Positions 1-8,685 of a DNA stretch of 64,000 nt are shown here, one piece after another (positions within the stretch are counted from its first letter, which is position 1; every line of letters begins with the position of its first letter). The notes beneath the pieces were generated by a model. The model saw only the letters and a list, made by a program, of their open reading frames with translations. It was not told where the DNA came from and made no database searches. This DNA is from Dyadobacter sp. CY345 (GTDB lineage Bacteria > Bacteroidota > Bacteroidia > Cytophagales > Spirosomataceae). The stretch spans positions 434,001 to 498,000 of the forward strand of contig NZ_JAKFFS010000006.1 in assembly GCF_021502725.1 (NCBI RefSeq). Direction: 5' to 3'. The translations under genes were made by a program, and so were the position numbers.

Positions 1-1
1 G

Positions 2-88
2 GCTGGGAAACTGAATTTAACGGAGACAGAAAAAAAGAATATAATTGAGTTTTTAAATTCGCTTACTGACGATTTAAAAGCGATGTAA
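2..88 (+). CDS. 3' end of a probable di-haem cytochrome c peroxidase family protein (partial)
   Basis: Only the last 28 codons are in the window, ending in TAA at 86-88. The visible tail reads AGKLNLTETEKKNIIEF and then LNSLTDDLKAM. The pattern L-T-x-x-E-K-x-x-I-x-x-F-L-x-S-L-T is typical of the last helix of cytochrome c domains in MauG/CcpA-type di-haem peroxidases and related c-type cytochromes. No haem motif (CxxCH) is visible because the body of the gene is upstream. The family call therefore rests on this tail alone and could equally be a mono-haem cytochrome c domain. The stop lies 32 bases before the ATG of the following phosphatase-like gene, so the two may be co-transcribed. Confidence 0.45.
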   Translation, partial: AGKLNLTETEKKNIIEFLNSLTDDLKAM

Positions 89-120
89 AAAAATTGGATA
101 ACCCTGACACTGATGACTAT

Positions 121-2220
121 ATGAGAAGAAATTTACTACTGCCTTTATTCCTGTTATTTCTTATCCCATCATACGGACAGCTGATTCGCGGCCCTTATTT
201 GCAGGTTGCAACGTCGATCAGTATGGTAATCCGCTGGCGAACAGACGTAGCCGCCACTTCCCGCGTACAATTTGGAAATACTTCGAACAATCTGGATAAA
301 AAAATTGAAGATAATGCGCTCGTGACGGAACATGAAATAAAGCTCACGGGTTTGACGCCGATGACAAAATATTTCTATTCTATTGGTTCATTATCCACTG
401 TATATCAAGGCGATCCTAATAATTATTTTGAAACCACGCCGATACCCGGAACCAAAGGAAAATACCGCTTCGGTGTTTTGGGCGACTGCGGCACCAACTC
501 TGCTTTTCAGGGAAATGTGCGGGATCAGCTGACAAATTATCTTGGGAAGGACTACATGAACGCGCTGCTTCTACTCGGGGACAATGCTTATTCACAAGGA
601 AAAGACCCGGAATATCAGTCGAATTTTTTCAACCATTACAAAGATAATTTCCTAAAAAAATTTCCTGTCTTCCCAACACCTGGAAATCATGATTATGGAA
701 ACGATGACCCAAACCGCCAGATAGATCATAAGATTCCGTACTATGACATTTTCACATTGCCGGTCAAGGGAGAATCAGGCGGCGTCCCTTCGGAAAATGA
801 AGCTTATTATTCCTATGACTACGGTAACGTTCATTTCCTCTCCCTGGATTCTTATGGGAAAGAAGACCAATCTACCCGATTGTACGACACGCTCGGAAAG
901 CAGGTTCAGTGGATAAAAGCTGATCTGGCGGCGAATAAAAATAAGGATTGGGTTGTTGCCTACTGGCATCATCCACCCTTTTCTCTTGGCTCACGAAATG
1001 GCGAGACTGAAAACGATATGATCAAAATCCGCGAAAATTTTATCAGAATCTTGGAACGAAATGGTGTCGATCTGATTCTTTGCGGCCATAGCCACGTTTA
1101 TGAACGAACACGATTAATCCAGGGGTTTTATAACTATTCCGGTTCATTTAATAATGCGGTTCATAACGTCAGCCAGTCGTCCGGAAAATATGATGGGTCT
1201 GATAATTCTTGCACCTATATAAAAAGCTCGAATGCAAACAAAGGAACAGTTTACGTTGTCACAGGTTCCGCAGGACAACTCGGTTCTCCAAGTCCGGGGT
1301 TTCCACATAAGGCGATGTATTATTCCAATGCCGAACTTGGCGGCTCATTGATGCTCGAAGTGGAAGGAAACCGGCTTGATGCCAAATGGGTTGGGATCGA
1401 CGGTCAGATCCGGGATAAATTTACGATCGTAAAAGACGTTAATCAAAACAGAACAATTGAAATTGAATCCGGCAAAAGTGTAAACTTGGAAGCATCATTT
1501 AACGGTCAATACGTTTGGAGCACTGGTGCAAATTCCAGAACAATTTCAGTGACACCCAATGCGGATGCGGACTATACTGTTAAAGACGTACAGAATTGTT
1601 TGACCGATGTTTTTCATGTTAAAGTAACAAAGCAAGTTCCAGTAAAATTAATTTCACTGGAAGGTGTCGCGGATACCCGGAACATCGTAAAATTAAACTG
1701 GGCAACAGAATTTGAGACGCAATTTTCTCATTTTCAGGTAGAACGATCCTTCGACGCAACCAACTTTTCAGATCTTGGCCGGGTTAACAGCAATCAAAAT
1801 TCAAAAGAGAAACAATCCTATGAGTTTTTTGATCAGTCAGGCCAGAGCAACATTTCATCTGACACCATTTATTATCGCTTAAAAATGGTGAATCTGGCGG
1901 GCAGTTTTGAGTTTTCAAAAACAATTGGTGTTAAATTGAACCAGATAGTCCTTGGTACCGATCCCACCACATTTTTAGATATCGCTATCGTCCCGAACCC
2001 ATCGACTCATGACGATGTCCAGGTGAAGTTATTAGGGAAAGATCGCGCAGTTACGGAGATAATGATTCTTGATATTTCTGGAAAAACATTACTGAGCAAA
2101 CCAATGACCTTAACGAAAGATCTATCTCCTTTTCTCCCAAAAGGTCTGACGAAAGGTATTTATTTTCTGAAAGTTACGATAGACAACAGAACGATCACCA
2201 AGAAATTTGTGATTTTATAG
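121..2220 (+). CDS. Secreted purple-acid-phosphatase-like metallophosphoesterase with T9SS sorting domain
   Basis: A 699-aa exported calcineurin-type phosphoesterase. The frame opens at a TTG at 94, but the ATG at 121 directly precedes a clear signal peptide (MRRNLLLPLFLLFLIPSYGQ), so I chose 121. An N-terminal fibronectin-like domain of purple acid phosphatases (about residues 20-115) is followed by the dinuclear metal site: GDCG, LGDNAY, GNHDYG, the HH of YWHHPPF, and GHSHVYER. After this come an Ig-like region, a stretch typical of T9SS cargo (VKLNWATEFE) and a C-terminal sorting domain starting near VPNPS and ending KGIYFLKV...KKFVIL. By family it should hydrolyse phosphomonoesters at the cell surface; the substrate is unknown. 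A bidirectional terminator follows at 2244-2276. Confidence 0.9.
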   Translation: MRRNLLLPLFLLFLIPSYGQLIRGPYLQVATSISMVIRWRTDVAATSRVQFGNTSNNLDKKIEDNALVTEHEIKLTGLTPMTKYFYSIGSLSTVYQGDPNNYFETTPIPGTKGKYRFGVLGDCGTNSAFQGNVRDQLTNYLGKDYMNALLLLGDNAYSQGKDPEYQSNFFNHYKDNFLKKFPVFPTPGNHDYGNDDPNRQIDHKIPYYDIFTLPVKGESGGVPSENEAYYSYDYGNVHFLSLDSYGKEDQSTRLYDTLGKQVQWIKADLAANKNKDWVVAYWHHPPFSLGSRNGETENDMIKIRENFIRILERNGVDLILCGHSHVYERTRLIQGFYNYSGSFNNAVHNVSQSSGKYDGSDNSCTYIKSSNANKGTVYVVTGSAGQLGSPSPGFPHKAMYYSNAELGGSLMLEVEGNRLDAKWVGIDGQIRDKFTIVKDVNQNRTIEIESGKSVNLEASFNGQYVWSTGANSRTISVTPNADADYTVKDVQNCLTDVFHVKVTKQVPVKLISLEGVADTRNIVKLNWATEFETQFSHFQVERSFDATNFSDLGRVNSNQNSKEKQSYEFFDQSGQSNISSDTIYYRLKMVNLAGSFEFSKTIGVKLNQIVLGTDPTTFLDIAIVPNPSTHDDVQVKLLGKDRAVTEIMILDISGKTLLSKPMTLTKDLSPFLPKGLTKGIYFLKVTIDNRTITKKFVIL

Positions 2221-2243
2221 CAAAACACACTGCGTCAAAAACC

Positions 2244-2276
2244 AGAAAAGTGAGCCGGAAACCAGCTCACTTTTCT
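2244..2276. terminator. Bidirectional hairpin terminator between the phosphatase and bestrophin genes
   Basis: A perfect 12-bp stem (AGAAAAGTGAGC at 2244-2255, complement at 2265-2276) encloses a 9-nt loop. The A-rich left flank and T-rich right flank give a U-tract on either strand. It lies between convergent stops at 2220 (plus) and 2293 (minus), so it can end both transcripts. Confidence 0.8.
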
Positions 2277-2292
2277 ATTTCACGCTTACTAC

Positions 2293-3201
2293 TTACAAAA
2301 TATAAAATGCTTCTGGTTCGAAAGCTTTTGGAACCTGTTCTTCATTCATCATCTGTTTCAAATCCCGTTCGATGTTTCTTGAAATAGAAAGCACGGGCGT
2401 ATCCGTGGGCTTATTTTCGAATGGATCTTGCAGGTGAATAGCCATTTTTTCGATCAGGAAAAAACAAGCGGTTATAACAACCAGAACCGGAACCATTAAA
2501 AATCCAAACAAATCCACCATTCCGAAGGGCAGCAGCACAATGAAAAAATGAAGCGCCAAATGAATATATAGACTATATGTTGCAGGGAAAACAGTATTCT
2601 TAATTCTTTCACATTTCCCCATGGCATCCGTCAGACGCGTAATTGTACTATCAATTTCTACCTGTTGGAATGGATTGACCCAGCCCTGTTTCAAAGCATT
2701 GTTAAGGTCGCGGGCATGAAGCTGGGTTAATCCTAAATGCTTATTGTCATACCCCCGAATATAATCGCAGTCTTCCTGTGGCAGAAATTTTTCGATGGCC
2801 GGCATAGGATCATTTTTACGCAATCCAATCCCAAGTGCATAACACCAGGCAATTTGTCGTCTGATGATACGGTGTTTAAATTCCTTGATCGCTTCCGGCT
2901 GATACGGATCGTCGATCAGATGAAGAACCTGGCGCGCAAGCGTTCTTGAATCATTAACGATCGATCCCCAGATAATTCTTGCCTCCCACCATCGGTCATA
3001 TGCCTGATTTGAGCGGAACGCAAGAAGCAGGGATATGATCGTACCCAAAACCGTGGGCACAGTCATATTAATGGAGATGTTCGTGATTTCAAAGTTCTTG
3101 TATACGATTTCGATAATTAAGCCGTATAAGGTCACCGCCAGGACTTCGTATTTGATTTTCCCAAAAACGTATTTTATGGGGATATTTTTTTTAAGGAGCA
3201 T
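2293..3201 (-). CDS. Bestrophin family (UPF0187/YneE-type) ion channel
   Basis: A 302-aa integral membrane protein. The hallmark LLAFRSNQAYDRWWEAR of bacterial bestrophins is present near residues 58-75, just after the first two membrane segments (about 15-35 and 45-62). The second hallmark, QDPFENKPTDTP, follows the last transmembrane pair (about residues 212-250). Length matches the roughly 300-aa family norm. Prokaryotic homologues form pentameric channels in the inner membrane; both anion and cation selectivity have been reported, so selectivity is not assigned. It starts at an ATG and is followed downstream on the same strand only by the terminator at 2244-2276. The Usp-like gene lies 44 bases upstream in the same direction, so the two may share a transcript. 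Confidence 0.9.
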   Translation of the reverse strand: MLLKKNIPIKYVFGKIKYEVLAVTLYGLIIEIVYKNFEITNISINMTVPTVLGTIISLLLAFRSNQAYDRWWEARIIWGSIVNDSRTLARQVLHLIDDPYQPEAIKEFKHRIIRRQIAWCYALGIGLRKNDPMPAIEKFLPQEDCDYIRGYDNKHLGLTQLHARDLNNALKQGWVNPFQQVEIDSTITRLTDAMGKCERIKNTVFPATYSLYIHLALHFFIVLLPFGMVDLFGFLMVPVLVVITACFFLIEKMAIHLQDPFENKPTDTPVLSISRNIERDLKQMMNEEQVPKAFEPEAFYIL

Positions 3202-3245
3202 AATTCAGTGCTTGTTGATGTGAGCGATTGGTGTCAGTGCGATAC

Positions 3246-3707
3246 TTAGCGTAGGTTTTCCATATTTGAAAATACAGATTCTTTAATTCGATCGGCGTCG
3301 ATAAGGGGTAGTCCGCATTTCAGGATTACCGGCAGTGCGTCTATGCTGCTCTTACTAAGTTTCGGTGTACCATAACTTTTTGAGTATCCGATATAGTCAG
3401 CATTGTTGTAGTCAAGAAAGTTTTTAAAGACAGCCAGTTTGCTTCCGTAGAAAAATTCAATATTTATACTTTTTAAAGTTGATGGAAAAACTTCCTTCAA
3501 AATTTCACATTCGCGGCGAAACTCTTCCGAAACAAATTCATATTCCTTTTTACGATAATTGGAAAAAAGCAAATCCTGAATATCATCGGCTACATGGAAA
3601 AGGTGTATAAACAGAATACTAACCTCCTCGCTCGCATTTCTCACAATTGTCTCAGCAACCTGTAATGATGATATACTGAAATCGCTAGGAATAATCACCG
3701 TCTTCAT
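3246..3707 (-). CDS. Universal stress protein-like (degenerate UspA fold)
   Basis: A 153-aa soluble protein starting MKTVIIPSDFS, a typical UspA first strand with Asp at the position that usually contacts nucleotide. An upstream in-frame start would add 17 residues, but the ATG at 3707 fits the family start better. The C-terminal ATP-binding signature of UspA (G-x2-G-x9-G-S/T) is not intact: the equivalent stretch is YIGYSKSYGTPKLSKSS. The protein may therefore not bind ATP in the standard way. It sits between a bestrophin gene downstream and an OmpR-type two-component system upstream, all on the minus strand. Function beyond the fold is not predictable. Confidence 0.65.
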   Translation of the reverse strand: MKTVIIPSDFSISSLQVAETIVRNASEEVSILFIHLFHVADDIQDLLFSNYRKKEYEFVSEEFRRECEILKEVFPSTLKSINIEFFYGSKLAVFKNFLDYNNADYIGYSKSYGTPKLSKSSIDALPVILKCGLPLIDADRIKESVFSNMENLR

Positions 3708-3861
3708 AATCTTATCTTTTTGGTTAACAATGCTTTTTGTGAAATTTTGATAATGCAATGTTACGTCCGGCAGATTAACACCGGTTAAAAAAGAGATTAT
3801 AATCCAGTGAGCGAATTATTAAAATCAGATAAGAATATTAGCGTGAAATTAGAAAGTTAAT

Positions 3862-5226
3862 CTAAATATGGGGAAGATAGACTGTGAAGCGAGTTCCTAC
3901 GCCAACTTCACTTTTAACTACTATGGAGCCTTGATGCAGTTTGATTATATTATTCGTCAACGGCAGGCCAATTCCGTAACCTTTGTACTTTTCCGTGTTA
4001 GACGCTCTAAAAAATGGGACGAAAATTTGCGCAATTTCACGATTGGGAATACCAATACCTTCGTCTGTTATTTCCACAAGGACAAAAGCATCCTCTAACC
4101 TGATAACAATGTGAACCGGGGCATTGTCAGAATATTTGCAACTATTTAATACGATATTTGAAAATGCAGCTTTAAGAAGTGTTTCGTTACCGATGATCAC
4201 GAGTTTTTGTTCATCGTCCGGGAGGTGATCGAAATTAATCTGTACTTTATTTGCCGGGATAATCTGGTCCGCCGTCCCTTTCACAGATAAGATCAATTCG
4301 TCAATCCTGATTTCCTCCCATTGCTCTTTTTTTCCGTCAAAACCTGTCTGGGCAAGACTTAACATGCTGTTTGTCAAATGCTCCATCTTTTCCGATTCTC
4401 TGAAAATTGTCCGGAATGAATCTTTGACATTATCCGGAACTCCCGGAACTGACAAGCCAAGCTGAGCTTCGCCGCTGATGATTGTTAGCGGCGTTTTAAA
4501 TTCGTGAGAGGCGTTACTGACAAAGTTATTCTGGATTTCAAAAGTGATCTCCAATCTGTCGAGCATATCGTTAAAGGTTTTGGAAAGATCGGCGATCTCG
4601 TCTCTGCTGGAATCAACTGTTAACCGCTGGTTCAGATTATGCGCGCTTATCCCCTTAACATTCCTGATTATACTTCGAATGGGCTGAAAAATCTGGTTTG
4701 AAAAAAACTTTCCGAACGTAAATACGAACACAAGAGAGATACAGAATCCTACGATAAGCAAATGTTTCAGATTCTCCATTTCGGCCAGGCCATAAAGATC
4801 AACGGCCGAAGAAAGCACGATGATGTTTTCGCCAGGCTGATTGATATTCATTCCCACATACGACGTATCGTTATGAAAAAATCGGGCAGGTTGTTTTCTT
4901 ACAATCGCATCATAAAATGATTGTGGAAGCGGAAGTCTTTTCCTTAAACTATCCGCTTTTTTGATATCTTTTTTAAAAATTACCTGATGCTGTTCGTACG
5001 GCAGATCGCCAAGATGTTTTTCCTTAAAATCGTAATAAATTGAAGTCTGGGACTTGTTCTTTTGAAGCGCTGCATGCCCGACGATGTCGGAACGCACTTC
5101 CAGCCGGTGAAAAAAGCTGTTAGAAATACTCTCAGACGCGAAAATGTATAAAAAAACGCTTAGCGACAAAATAATTCCTGCCGTCAAAAACGTAAAGATC
5201 AGGGCTATTCTATTTTGGATCTTCAT
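3862..5226 (-). CDS. Sensor histidine kinase (HAMP-HisKA-HATPase)
   Basis: A 454-aa inner-membrane kinase. TM1 spans about residues 8-30 and TM2 153-175, enclosing a periplasmic sensor region of about 120 residues with no recognised fold. A HAMP domain follows at about 175-228, then the phosphoacceptor motif NASHEFKTPLT with His241. The ATPase domain shows DEGIGIP (G1 box), the F-box region IFVPFFRAS and GYGIGLPL (G2 box). The start overlaps the stop of the response-regulator gene by 17 bases, which implies translational coupling. The partner is the OmpR-type regulator at 5210-5908. The signal sensed is not evident from the sequence. Confidence 0.93.
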   Translation of the reverse strand: MKIQNRIALIFTFLTAGIILSLSVFLYIFASESISNSFFHRLEVRSDIVGHAALQKNKSQTSIYYDFKEKHLGDLPYEQHQVIFKKDIKKADSLRKRLPLPQSFYDAIVRKQPARFFHNDTSYVGMNINQPGENIIVLSSAVDLYGLAEMENLKHLLIVGFCISLVFVFTFGKFFSNQIFQPIRSIIRNVKGISAHNLNQRLTVDSSRDEIADLSKTFNDMLDRLEITFEIQNNFVSNASHEFKTPLTIISGEAQLGLSVPGVPDNVKDSFRTIFRESEKMEHLTNSMLSLAQTGFDGKKEQWEEIRIDELILSVKGTADQIIPANKVQINFDHLPDDEQKLVIIGNETLLKAAFSNIVLNSCKYSDNAPVHIVIRLEDAFVLVEITDEGIGIPNREIAQIFVPFFRASNTEKYKGYGIGLPLTNNIIKLHQGSIVVKSEVGVGTRFTVYLPHI

Positions 5227-5908
5227 AAGTCTGGCGCATCACGTATCCCATTCCAAAAACAGTATGAATAAGTTTTACGGGCTGATTTTTATCAATTTTC
5301 TTACGAAGATAATTGATATAAACATCCACAACATTCGTGCCCAGATTGAAATTTATGTCCCACACATTTTCCAGAATCTCCATCCTGTTCAGCACGCGAT
5401 TTTGATTGGAAAGCAAAAATTCGAGCAACCGAAATTCCGTAGCCGTCATATCAATCGGTACCGAATCCCGGGTTACCGTTTTTGTGATTTTATCCAAAGC
5501 CAGATTTCCCATTCTAAGCACGTCGGTACTTTTTTCCTTTTCGTGATCCTTTCCGCGGCGTGTCAGCGTGCGTATGCGGGCTTCGAGTTCGGCGAGCTTG
5601 AATGGTTTCGTCATATAATCATCAGCACCGGCGTCTAATCCAGATACGATATTTTCAGTTGTTCCCAAAGCAGTAAGCATCAGGATCGGAACGGAAGAAT
5701 TAGTATCCCTTATTTTCCGACAAACCTCCATTCCGTTCATAACGGGTATCATCAAATCAAGAAGAATCAGGTCGAATTCATGCTGCATGGCCATATGAAA
5801 ACCGGATTGCCCATCCATTGCCACCGTAATTTCATGGCCGGATGCAGAAAGACTTCTTTGAATAAGTGATATTACACTGGGTTCATCTTCTATAAGCAAA
5901 AGCTTCAT
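5210..5908 (-). CDS. OmpR/PhoB-type response regulator
   Basis: A 232-aa transcription factor. The receiver domain (about 1-120) has acidic residues in LLLIEDEPS, phosphoacceptor Asp51 in LILLDLMIP, Thr in MLTALG and Lys in TKPF. The C-terminal winged helix (about 130-228) has the typical TATEFRLLEFLLSN entry, and NVVDVYINYLRKKID as recognition helix and wing. It is followed, with a 17-base overlap, by its cognate kinase. This regulator-then-kinase order is standard for OmpR systems. Targets are unknown; this unit appears separate from the urea island, which has its own NarL-type regulator. Confidence 0.93.
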   Translation of the reverse strand: MKLLLIEDEPSVISLIQRSLSASGHEITVAMDGQSGFHMAMQHEFDLILLDLMIPVMNGMEVCRKIRDTNSSVPILMLTALGTTENIVSGLDAGADDYMTKPFKLAELEARIRTLTRRGKDHEKEKSTDVLRMGNLALDKITKTVTRDSVPIDMTATEFRLLEFLLSNQNRVLNRMEILENVWDINFNLGTNVVDVYINYLRKKIDKNQPVKLIHTVFGMGYVMRQTYEDPK

Positions 5909-6058
5909 GCGTATGATTTAGTGAGAGTATTGGTAGTCAGACTGATAGATATTAACAAAAAACAGGTATTGAAACTAGTCAATACCTGCCTCTAAAACTA
6001 ATGAATGAATCTGAAATTTGTATATTTTTAAATTCAGATTTTACCAATCTGATAACTT

Positions 6059-6787
6059 CTAAACCATTTGGTCAGTCATTTTTCCTGATTTTTTCAAATA
6101 TCTAACATACAGATAAACGAGACCCAGTGCGAAAAAAATCGACAAAAACGTAATTGTACGCTTGTCAGGATCAGGGATAATATGCTTGTATTCAAATAAA
6201 ATAATTGCTGCAATACCAACAAGCCAGATGAACAGCGTATTATATTCCTTTATAAGCCAGCGCCTGTAATTAAATTTCATTTCTGAAAAAGTATTTTCGA
6301 TACCTTTTGGGTTGATAATCCACCGGTTGACCCTCTGACAATAAGTTGTGAAATCTAATCCGAATTTATTGGACAGAAAATTCTCCTCGGCCATTACAAT
6401 GGACTGATAGATAAATAGAAACAACGGAAATACAATTCCAAGGTAAATCCAGGAGTTCGAGAGAATACCAACGCCAAGAAGCATGAGGATATTTCCCACG
6501 TAAAGCGGATTCCGGCAGTGTTTAAAAATACCCTCGGTAACCAGATTTTCGGCATGAACTTTCTTATCGCGACCTCCGCGAATGATGTACGCAAGACCAA
6601 TCGTAGCGCCACGAATTGCCTCGCCTAAAACGGTTATCGCAAGCCCCAGAATGATGGGTATCCAATAATAATTATTTCCAAAACGCTCCTCTGTAAAAAT
6701 ATCAGGAGATGGCAAAAAAAGCAGCAGGTAAAGAAAAATAAACAAAACATTCCTGAACCTGAAAAAGAAATTTCCTATCGTTATCAT
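6059..6787 (-). CDS. ICMT/PEMT-like membrane methyltransferase
   Basis: A 242-aa polytopic membrane protein with about six hydrophobic helices. The central motif HCRNPLYVGNILMLLGVG, followed by EENFLSNKFGLDFTTYCQRVNRW, matches the C-terminal SAM-binding region of isoprenylcysteine carboxyl methyltransferase and phospholipid N-methyltransferase families (N-P-x-Y-x-G, then E-E-x-x-L-x-x-x-F-G-x-x-Y). In bacteria such proteins methylate lipids, quinone-like compounds or small metabolites, but the substrate here cannot be read from sequence. The start codon overlaps the stop of the upstream cmoA-like gene by 4 bases, so they are translated from one message. The last two hydrophobic segments (about 175-190 and 205-225) extend beyond the minimal ICMT core. 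Confidence 0.7.
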   Translation of the reverse strand: MITIGNFFFRFRNVLFIFLYLLLFLPSPDIFTEERFGNNYYWIPIILGLAITVLGEAIRGATIGLAYIIRGGRDKKVHAENLVTEGIFKHCRNPLYVGNILMLLGVGILSNSWIYLGIVFPLFLFIYQSIVMAEENFLSNKFGLDFTTYCQRVNRWIINPKGIENTFSEMKFNYRRWLIKEYNTLFIWLVGIAAIILFEYKHIIPDPDKRTITFLSIFFALGLVYLYVRYLKKSGKMTDQMV

Positions 6788-7521
6788 TTTTTATGCGCTA
6801 TAATTCCGGCAAAGTTGTACCATTTAAAAAACGTTTCGCAGTGATTGAAACCGACCTGCTCCAACATTAAAATATTTTCGGAAAGCTTGTAGGGAATTAA
6901 AACATTTTCCAGCGCTTCTCTTTTTTGGGAAATTTCAAGGTCGCTGTAATGATTGCGACGCTTGTAATCGTAGTAATATTTAATAAAGTCACGGTTAAAC
7001 ATACTGTCTTCCGCTAGAATTTTCTCGACAAGAATCAACGTTCCACCCGGATTCAGTCCTTTATAAATATTTCTGATCAATTTTTTTCTATGTATCGGAC
7101 GTACGAATTGTAAGGTCAGACAAAGAATTACTACGGAAGAATTATCGATCGCAAGATCTCCATGCAGATCTGCTGCGCGAAGTTCATAAGATCTTTTGAA
7201 CCCCGCGTCTTTTAATTTGTTATCACACTTCGCAAGCATCTCGTCGGATTCGTCAATGCCGACAAACGAAATATCTTCCGAAACCAGCGTGTCCAACCCG
7301 ATCATTGTCGTGCCTGTTGAGCATCCAAGATCATAAACGAGTGTCCCTTCCTGTGCATGATCTGCGGCCAATTCTGCTACCATTCGCTGGATTTCGCCAT
7401 AATGCGGAACGGAGCGGTTGACCATGTCGTCAAAAACCTTGACAACCTTGGGGCCGAACTTGAAGTCGGATGCCTCGGATATCGATTCTTTGAACACATT
7501 ATCTTTTTCGATGTTTTCCAT
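6784..7521 (-). CDS. cmoA: CmoA-like carboxy-SAM synthase
   Basis: A 245-aa soluble class I methyltransferase-fold protein that aligns along its length with E. coli CmoA as I remember it. Shared blocks include FDDMVNRSVPHYGEI, VYDLGCSTGTT (SAM motif I), GIDESDEML, LTLQFVRP, IYKGLNPGGTLILVEK and YSDLEISQKREALENV. CmoA converts SAM and prephenate to carboxy-S-adenosylmethionine, which CmoB uses to make cmo5U34 in tRNA. The Arg of SQKR, which I recall as contacting the carboxylate, is kept. No cmoB is in the window. The gene instead overlaps by 4 bases an ICMT-like membrane methyltransferase, an unexpected partner. Confidence 0.82.
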   Translation of the reverse strand: MENIEKDNVFKESISEASDFKFGPKVVKVFDDMVNRSVPHYGEIQRMVAELAADHAQEGTLVYDLGCSTGTTMIGLDTLVSEDISFVGIDESDEMLAKCDNKLKDAGFKRSYELRAADLHGDLAIDNSSVVILCLTLQFVRPIHRKKLIRNIYKGLNPGGTLILVEKILAEDSMFNRDFIKYYYDYKRRNHYSDLEISQKREALENVLIPYKLSENILMLEQVGFNHCETFFKWYNFAGIIAHKK

Positions 7522-7876
7522 TACGTTAACTTATTAGGAATATTAGTCAGGTTAATTCATTTTTTAATAATCTCCGAAAATCAAATCTTTCGTACCTTGT
7601 ATCGAACTTAAAGGCTAACCGGCTCGCAATATACATTAGAAAAAATTTAGAATATTTGGCAGTACTTGTAAATTACCAAATTATTATAGGTATGAAAACG
7701 CGCTGACTTTCTAAAAATTATCAGCACATTACCTTTTGTATGAAATTTAGTTAATTAGGCCCTCGAATTGCAATAGATCGGATTGTCAGAAAGCTGGTGT
7801 TTTATAGAGAAGAATACGCAGAATTTTAATTTTCGTGGCAGAATACATAAAATCTGAATTGCTGATATAAATGAAC
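7522..7876. other. 355-bp gap without a recognised gene
   Basis: AT-rich sequence between the ATG of the cmoA-like gene and the stop of the SDR gene, both on the minus strand. It must hold the cmoA/ICMT promoter and the end of the esterase-SDR transcript. I could not find a convincing terminator hairpin or a clear Bacteroidota -33/-7 pair, and open frames here are short and unlike any family I know. Confidence 0.5.
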
Positions 7877-8662
7877 TCATCTTGCTGTCCATCCACCATC
7901 AACAGCCAGAATTGAGCCGACCATATAACTGGCAGCGTCGCTTGAAAGAAAAATAGCAGCACCTTGAATTTCTTCCAGCTGCCCCCAGCGGCCAAGTGCA
8001 GTTGCACCTAAAACAACAGTTTTAGCCTCTTCGCTATCAGCTATCGGGATATTCATATCAGTTAAAAACGGGCCGGGGCAAATCGCGTTGACCATAATAT
8101 TAAAAGGTGCAAGCTCAATGCCCAAAGCTCGGGTCATCTGAACGACGGCTCCTTTGCTGGCGGTATATGGGGTACGGTTCGCCAAACCGACCAAACCAAG
8201 AGTGCTGGCAAGATTGATGATCCTGCCATATTTTCGTTCTTTCATAAATGGCACAACGGCCCGTGAACTAAGCCAGGTGCCATGCACATTTACGTTCATC
8301 ACCTTGCTGAAATCGTCGTGGGAAACTTCGTCGATCGGCCCCCGGATGTTAATTCCGGCACTATTGATAAGTATGTCGATTTTGCCAAAAGTATCCACTG
8401 CTGTCTGCGCCATCAGTTCAGTTTCAGCCTGGATTGTGATGTCAGCACCAAATGAACATATCTGAGTGCCGAAATCCAATTCTAACTGCTTAGCTGCCAG
8501 CTTCCCTTCTTCCACATTTCTGTTCACGAGCATGACGCTGCACCCGGCCGAAGCAAGTCCTGCTGCCATAGCATAACCGAGTCCGCGGGAACCACCTGTG
8601 ATTACTGCACTTTTTCCGGTCAGATCAAAAAGCTTGATTCCGGGTAAAATTTTTTTATCCAT
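7877..8662 (-). CDS. Short-chain dehydrogenase/reductase (gluconate 5-dehydrogenase-like)
   Basis: A 261-aa classical SDR. The NAD(P) motif TGGSRGLGYAMA lies near residues 22-33, NSAGINIRG is the NAG-type motif, and the active site comprises Ser of NLASTLG and YTASKG (Tyr-x3-Lys). The C-terminal ILAVDGGW is typical of the gluconate 5-dehydrogenase/3-oxoacyl reductase branch. The LVNRN segment after the second strand resembles NADPH-preferring members, but the cofactor is uncertain. The protein is cytoplasmic. It lies 23 bases downstream of an exported esterase on the same strand, suggesting a two-gene operon in which a released alcohol or sugar acid could be oxidised; this link is inference. 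Confidence 0.85.
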   Translation of the reverse strand: MDKKILPGIKLFDLTGKSAVITGGSRGLGYAMAAGLASAGCSVMLVNRNVEEGKLAAKQLELDFGTQICSFGADITIQAETELMAQTAVDTFGKIDILINSAGINIRGPIDEVSHDDFSKVMNVNVHGTWLSSRAVVPFMKERKYGRIINLASTLGLVGLANRTPYTASKGAVVQMTRALGIELAPFNIMVNAICPGPFLTDMNIPIADSEEAKTVVLGATALGRWGQLEEIQGAAIFLSSDAASYMVGSILAVDGGWTAR

Positions 8663-8685
8663 GAAAAATTACGCCACGAAGGCTT

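Noticed and set aside
775..972. Minus-strand 65-codon frame inside the phosphatase gene
   Set aside because: It lies wholly antisense to a well-supported coding region and has no family features or start context.
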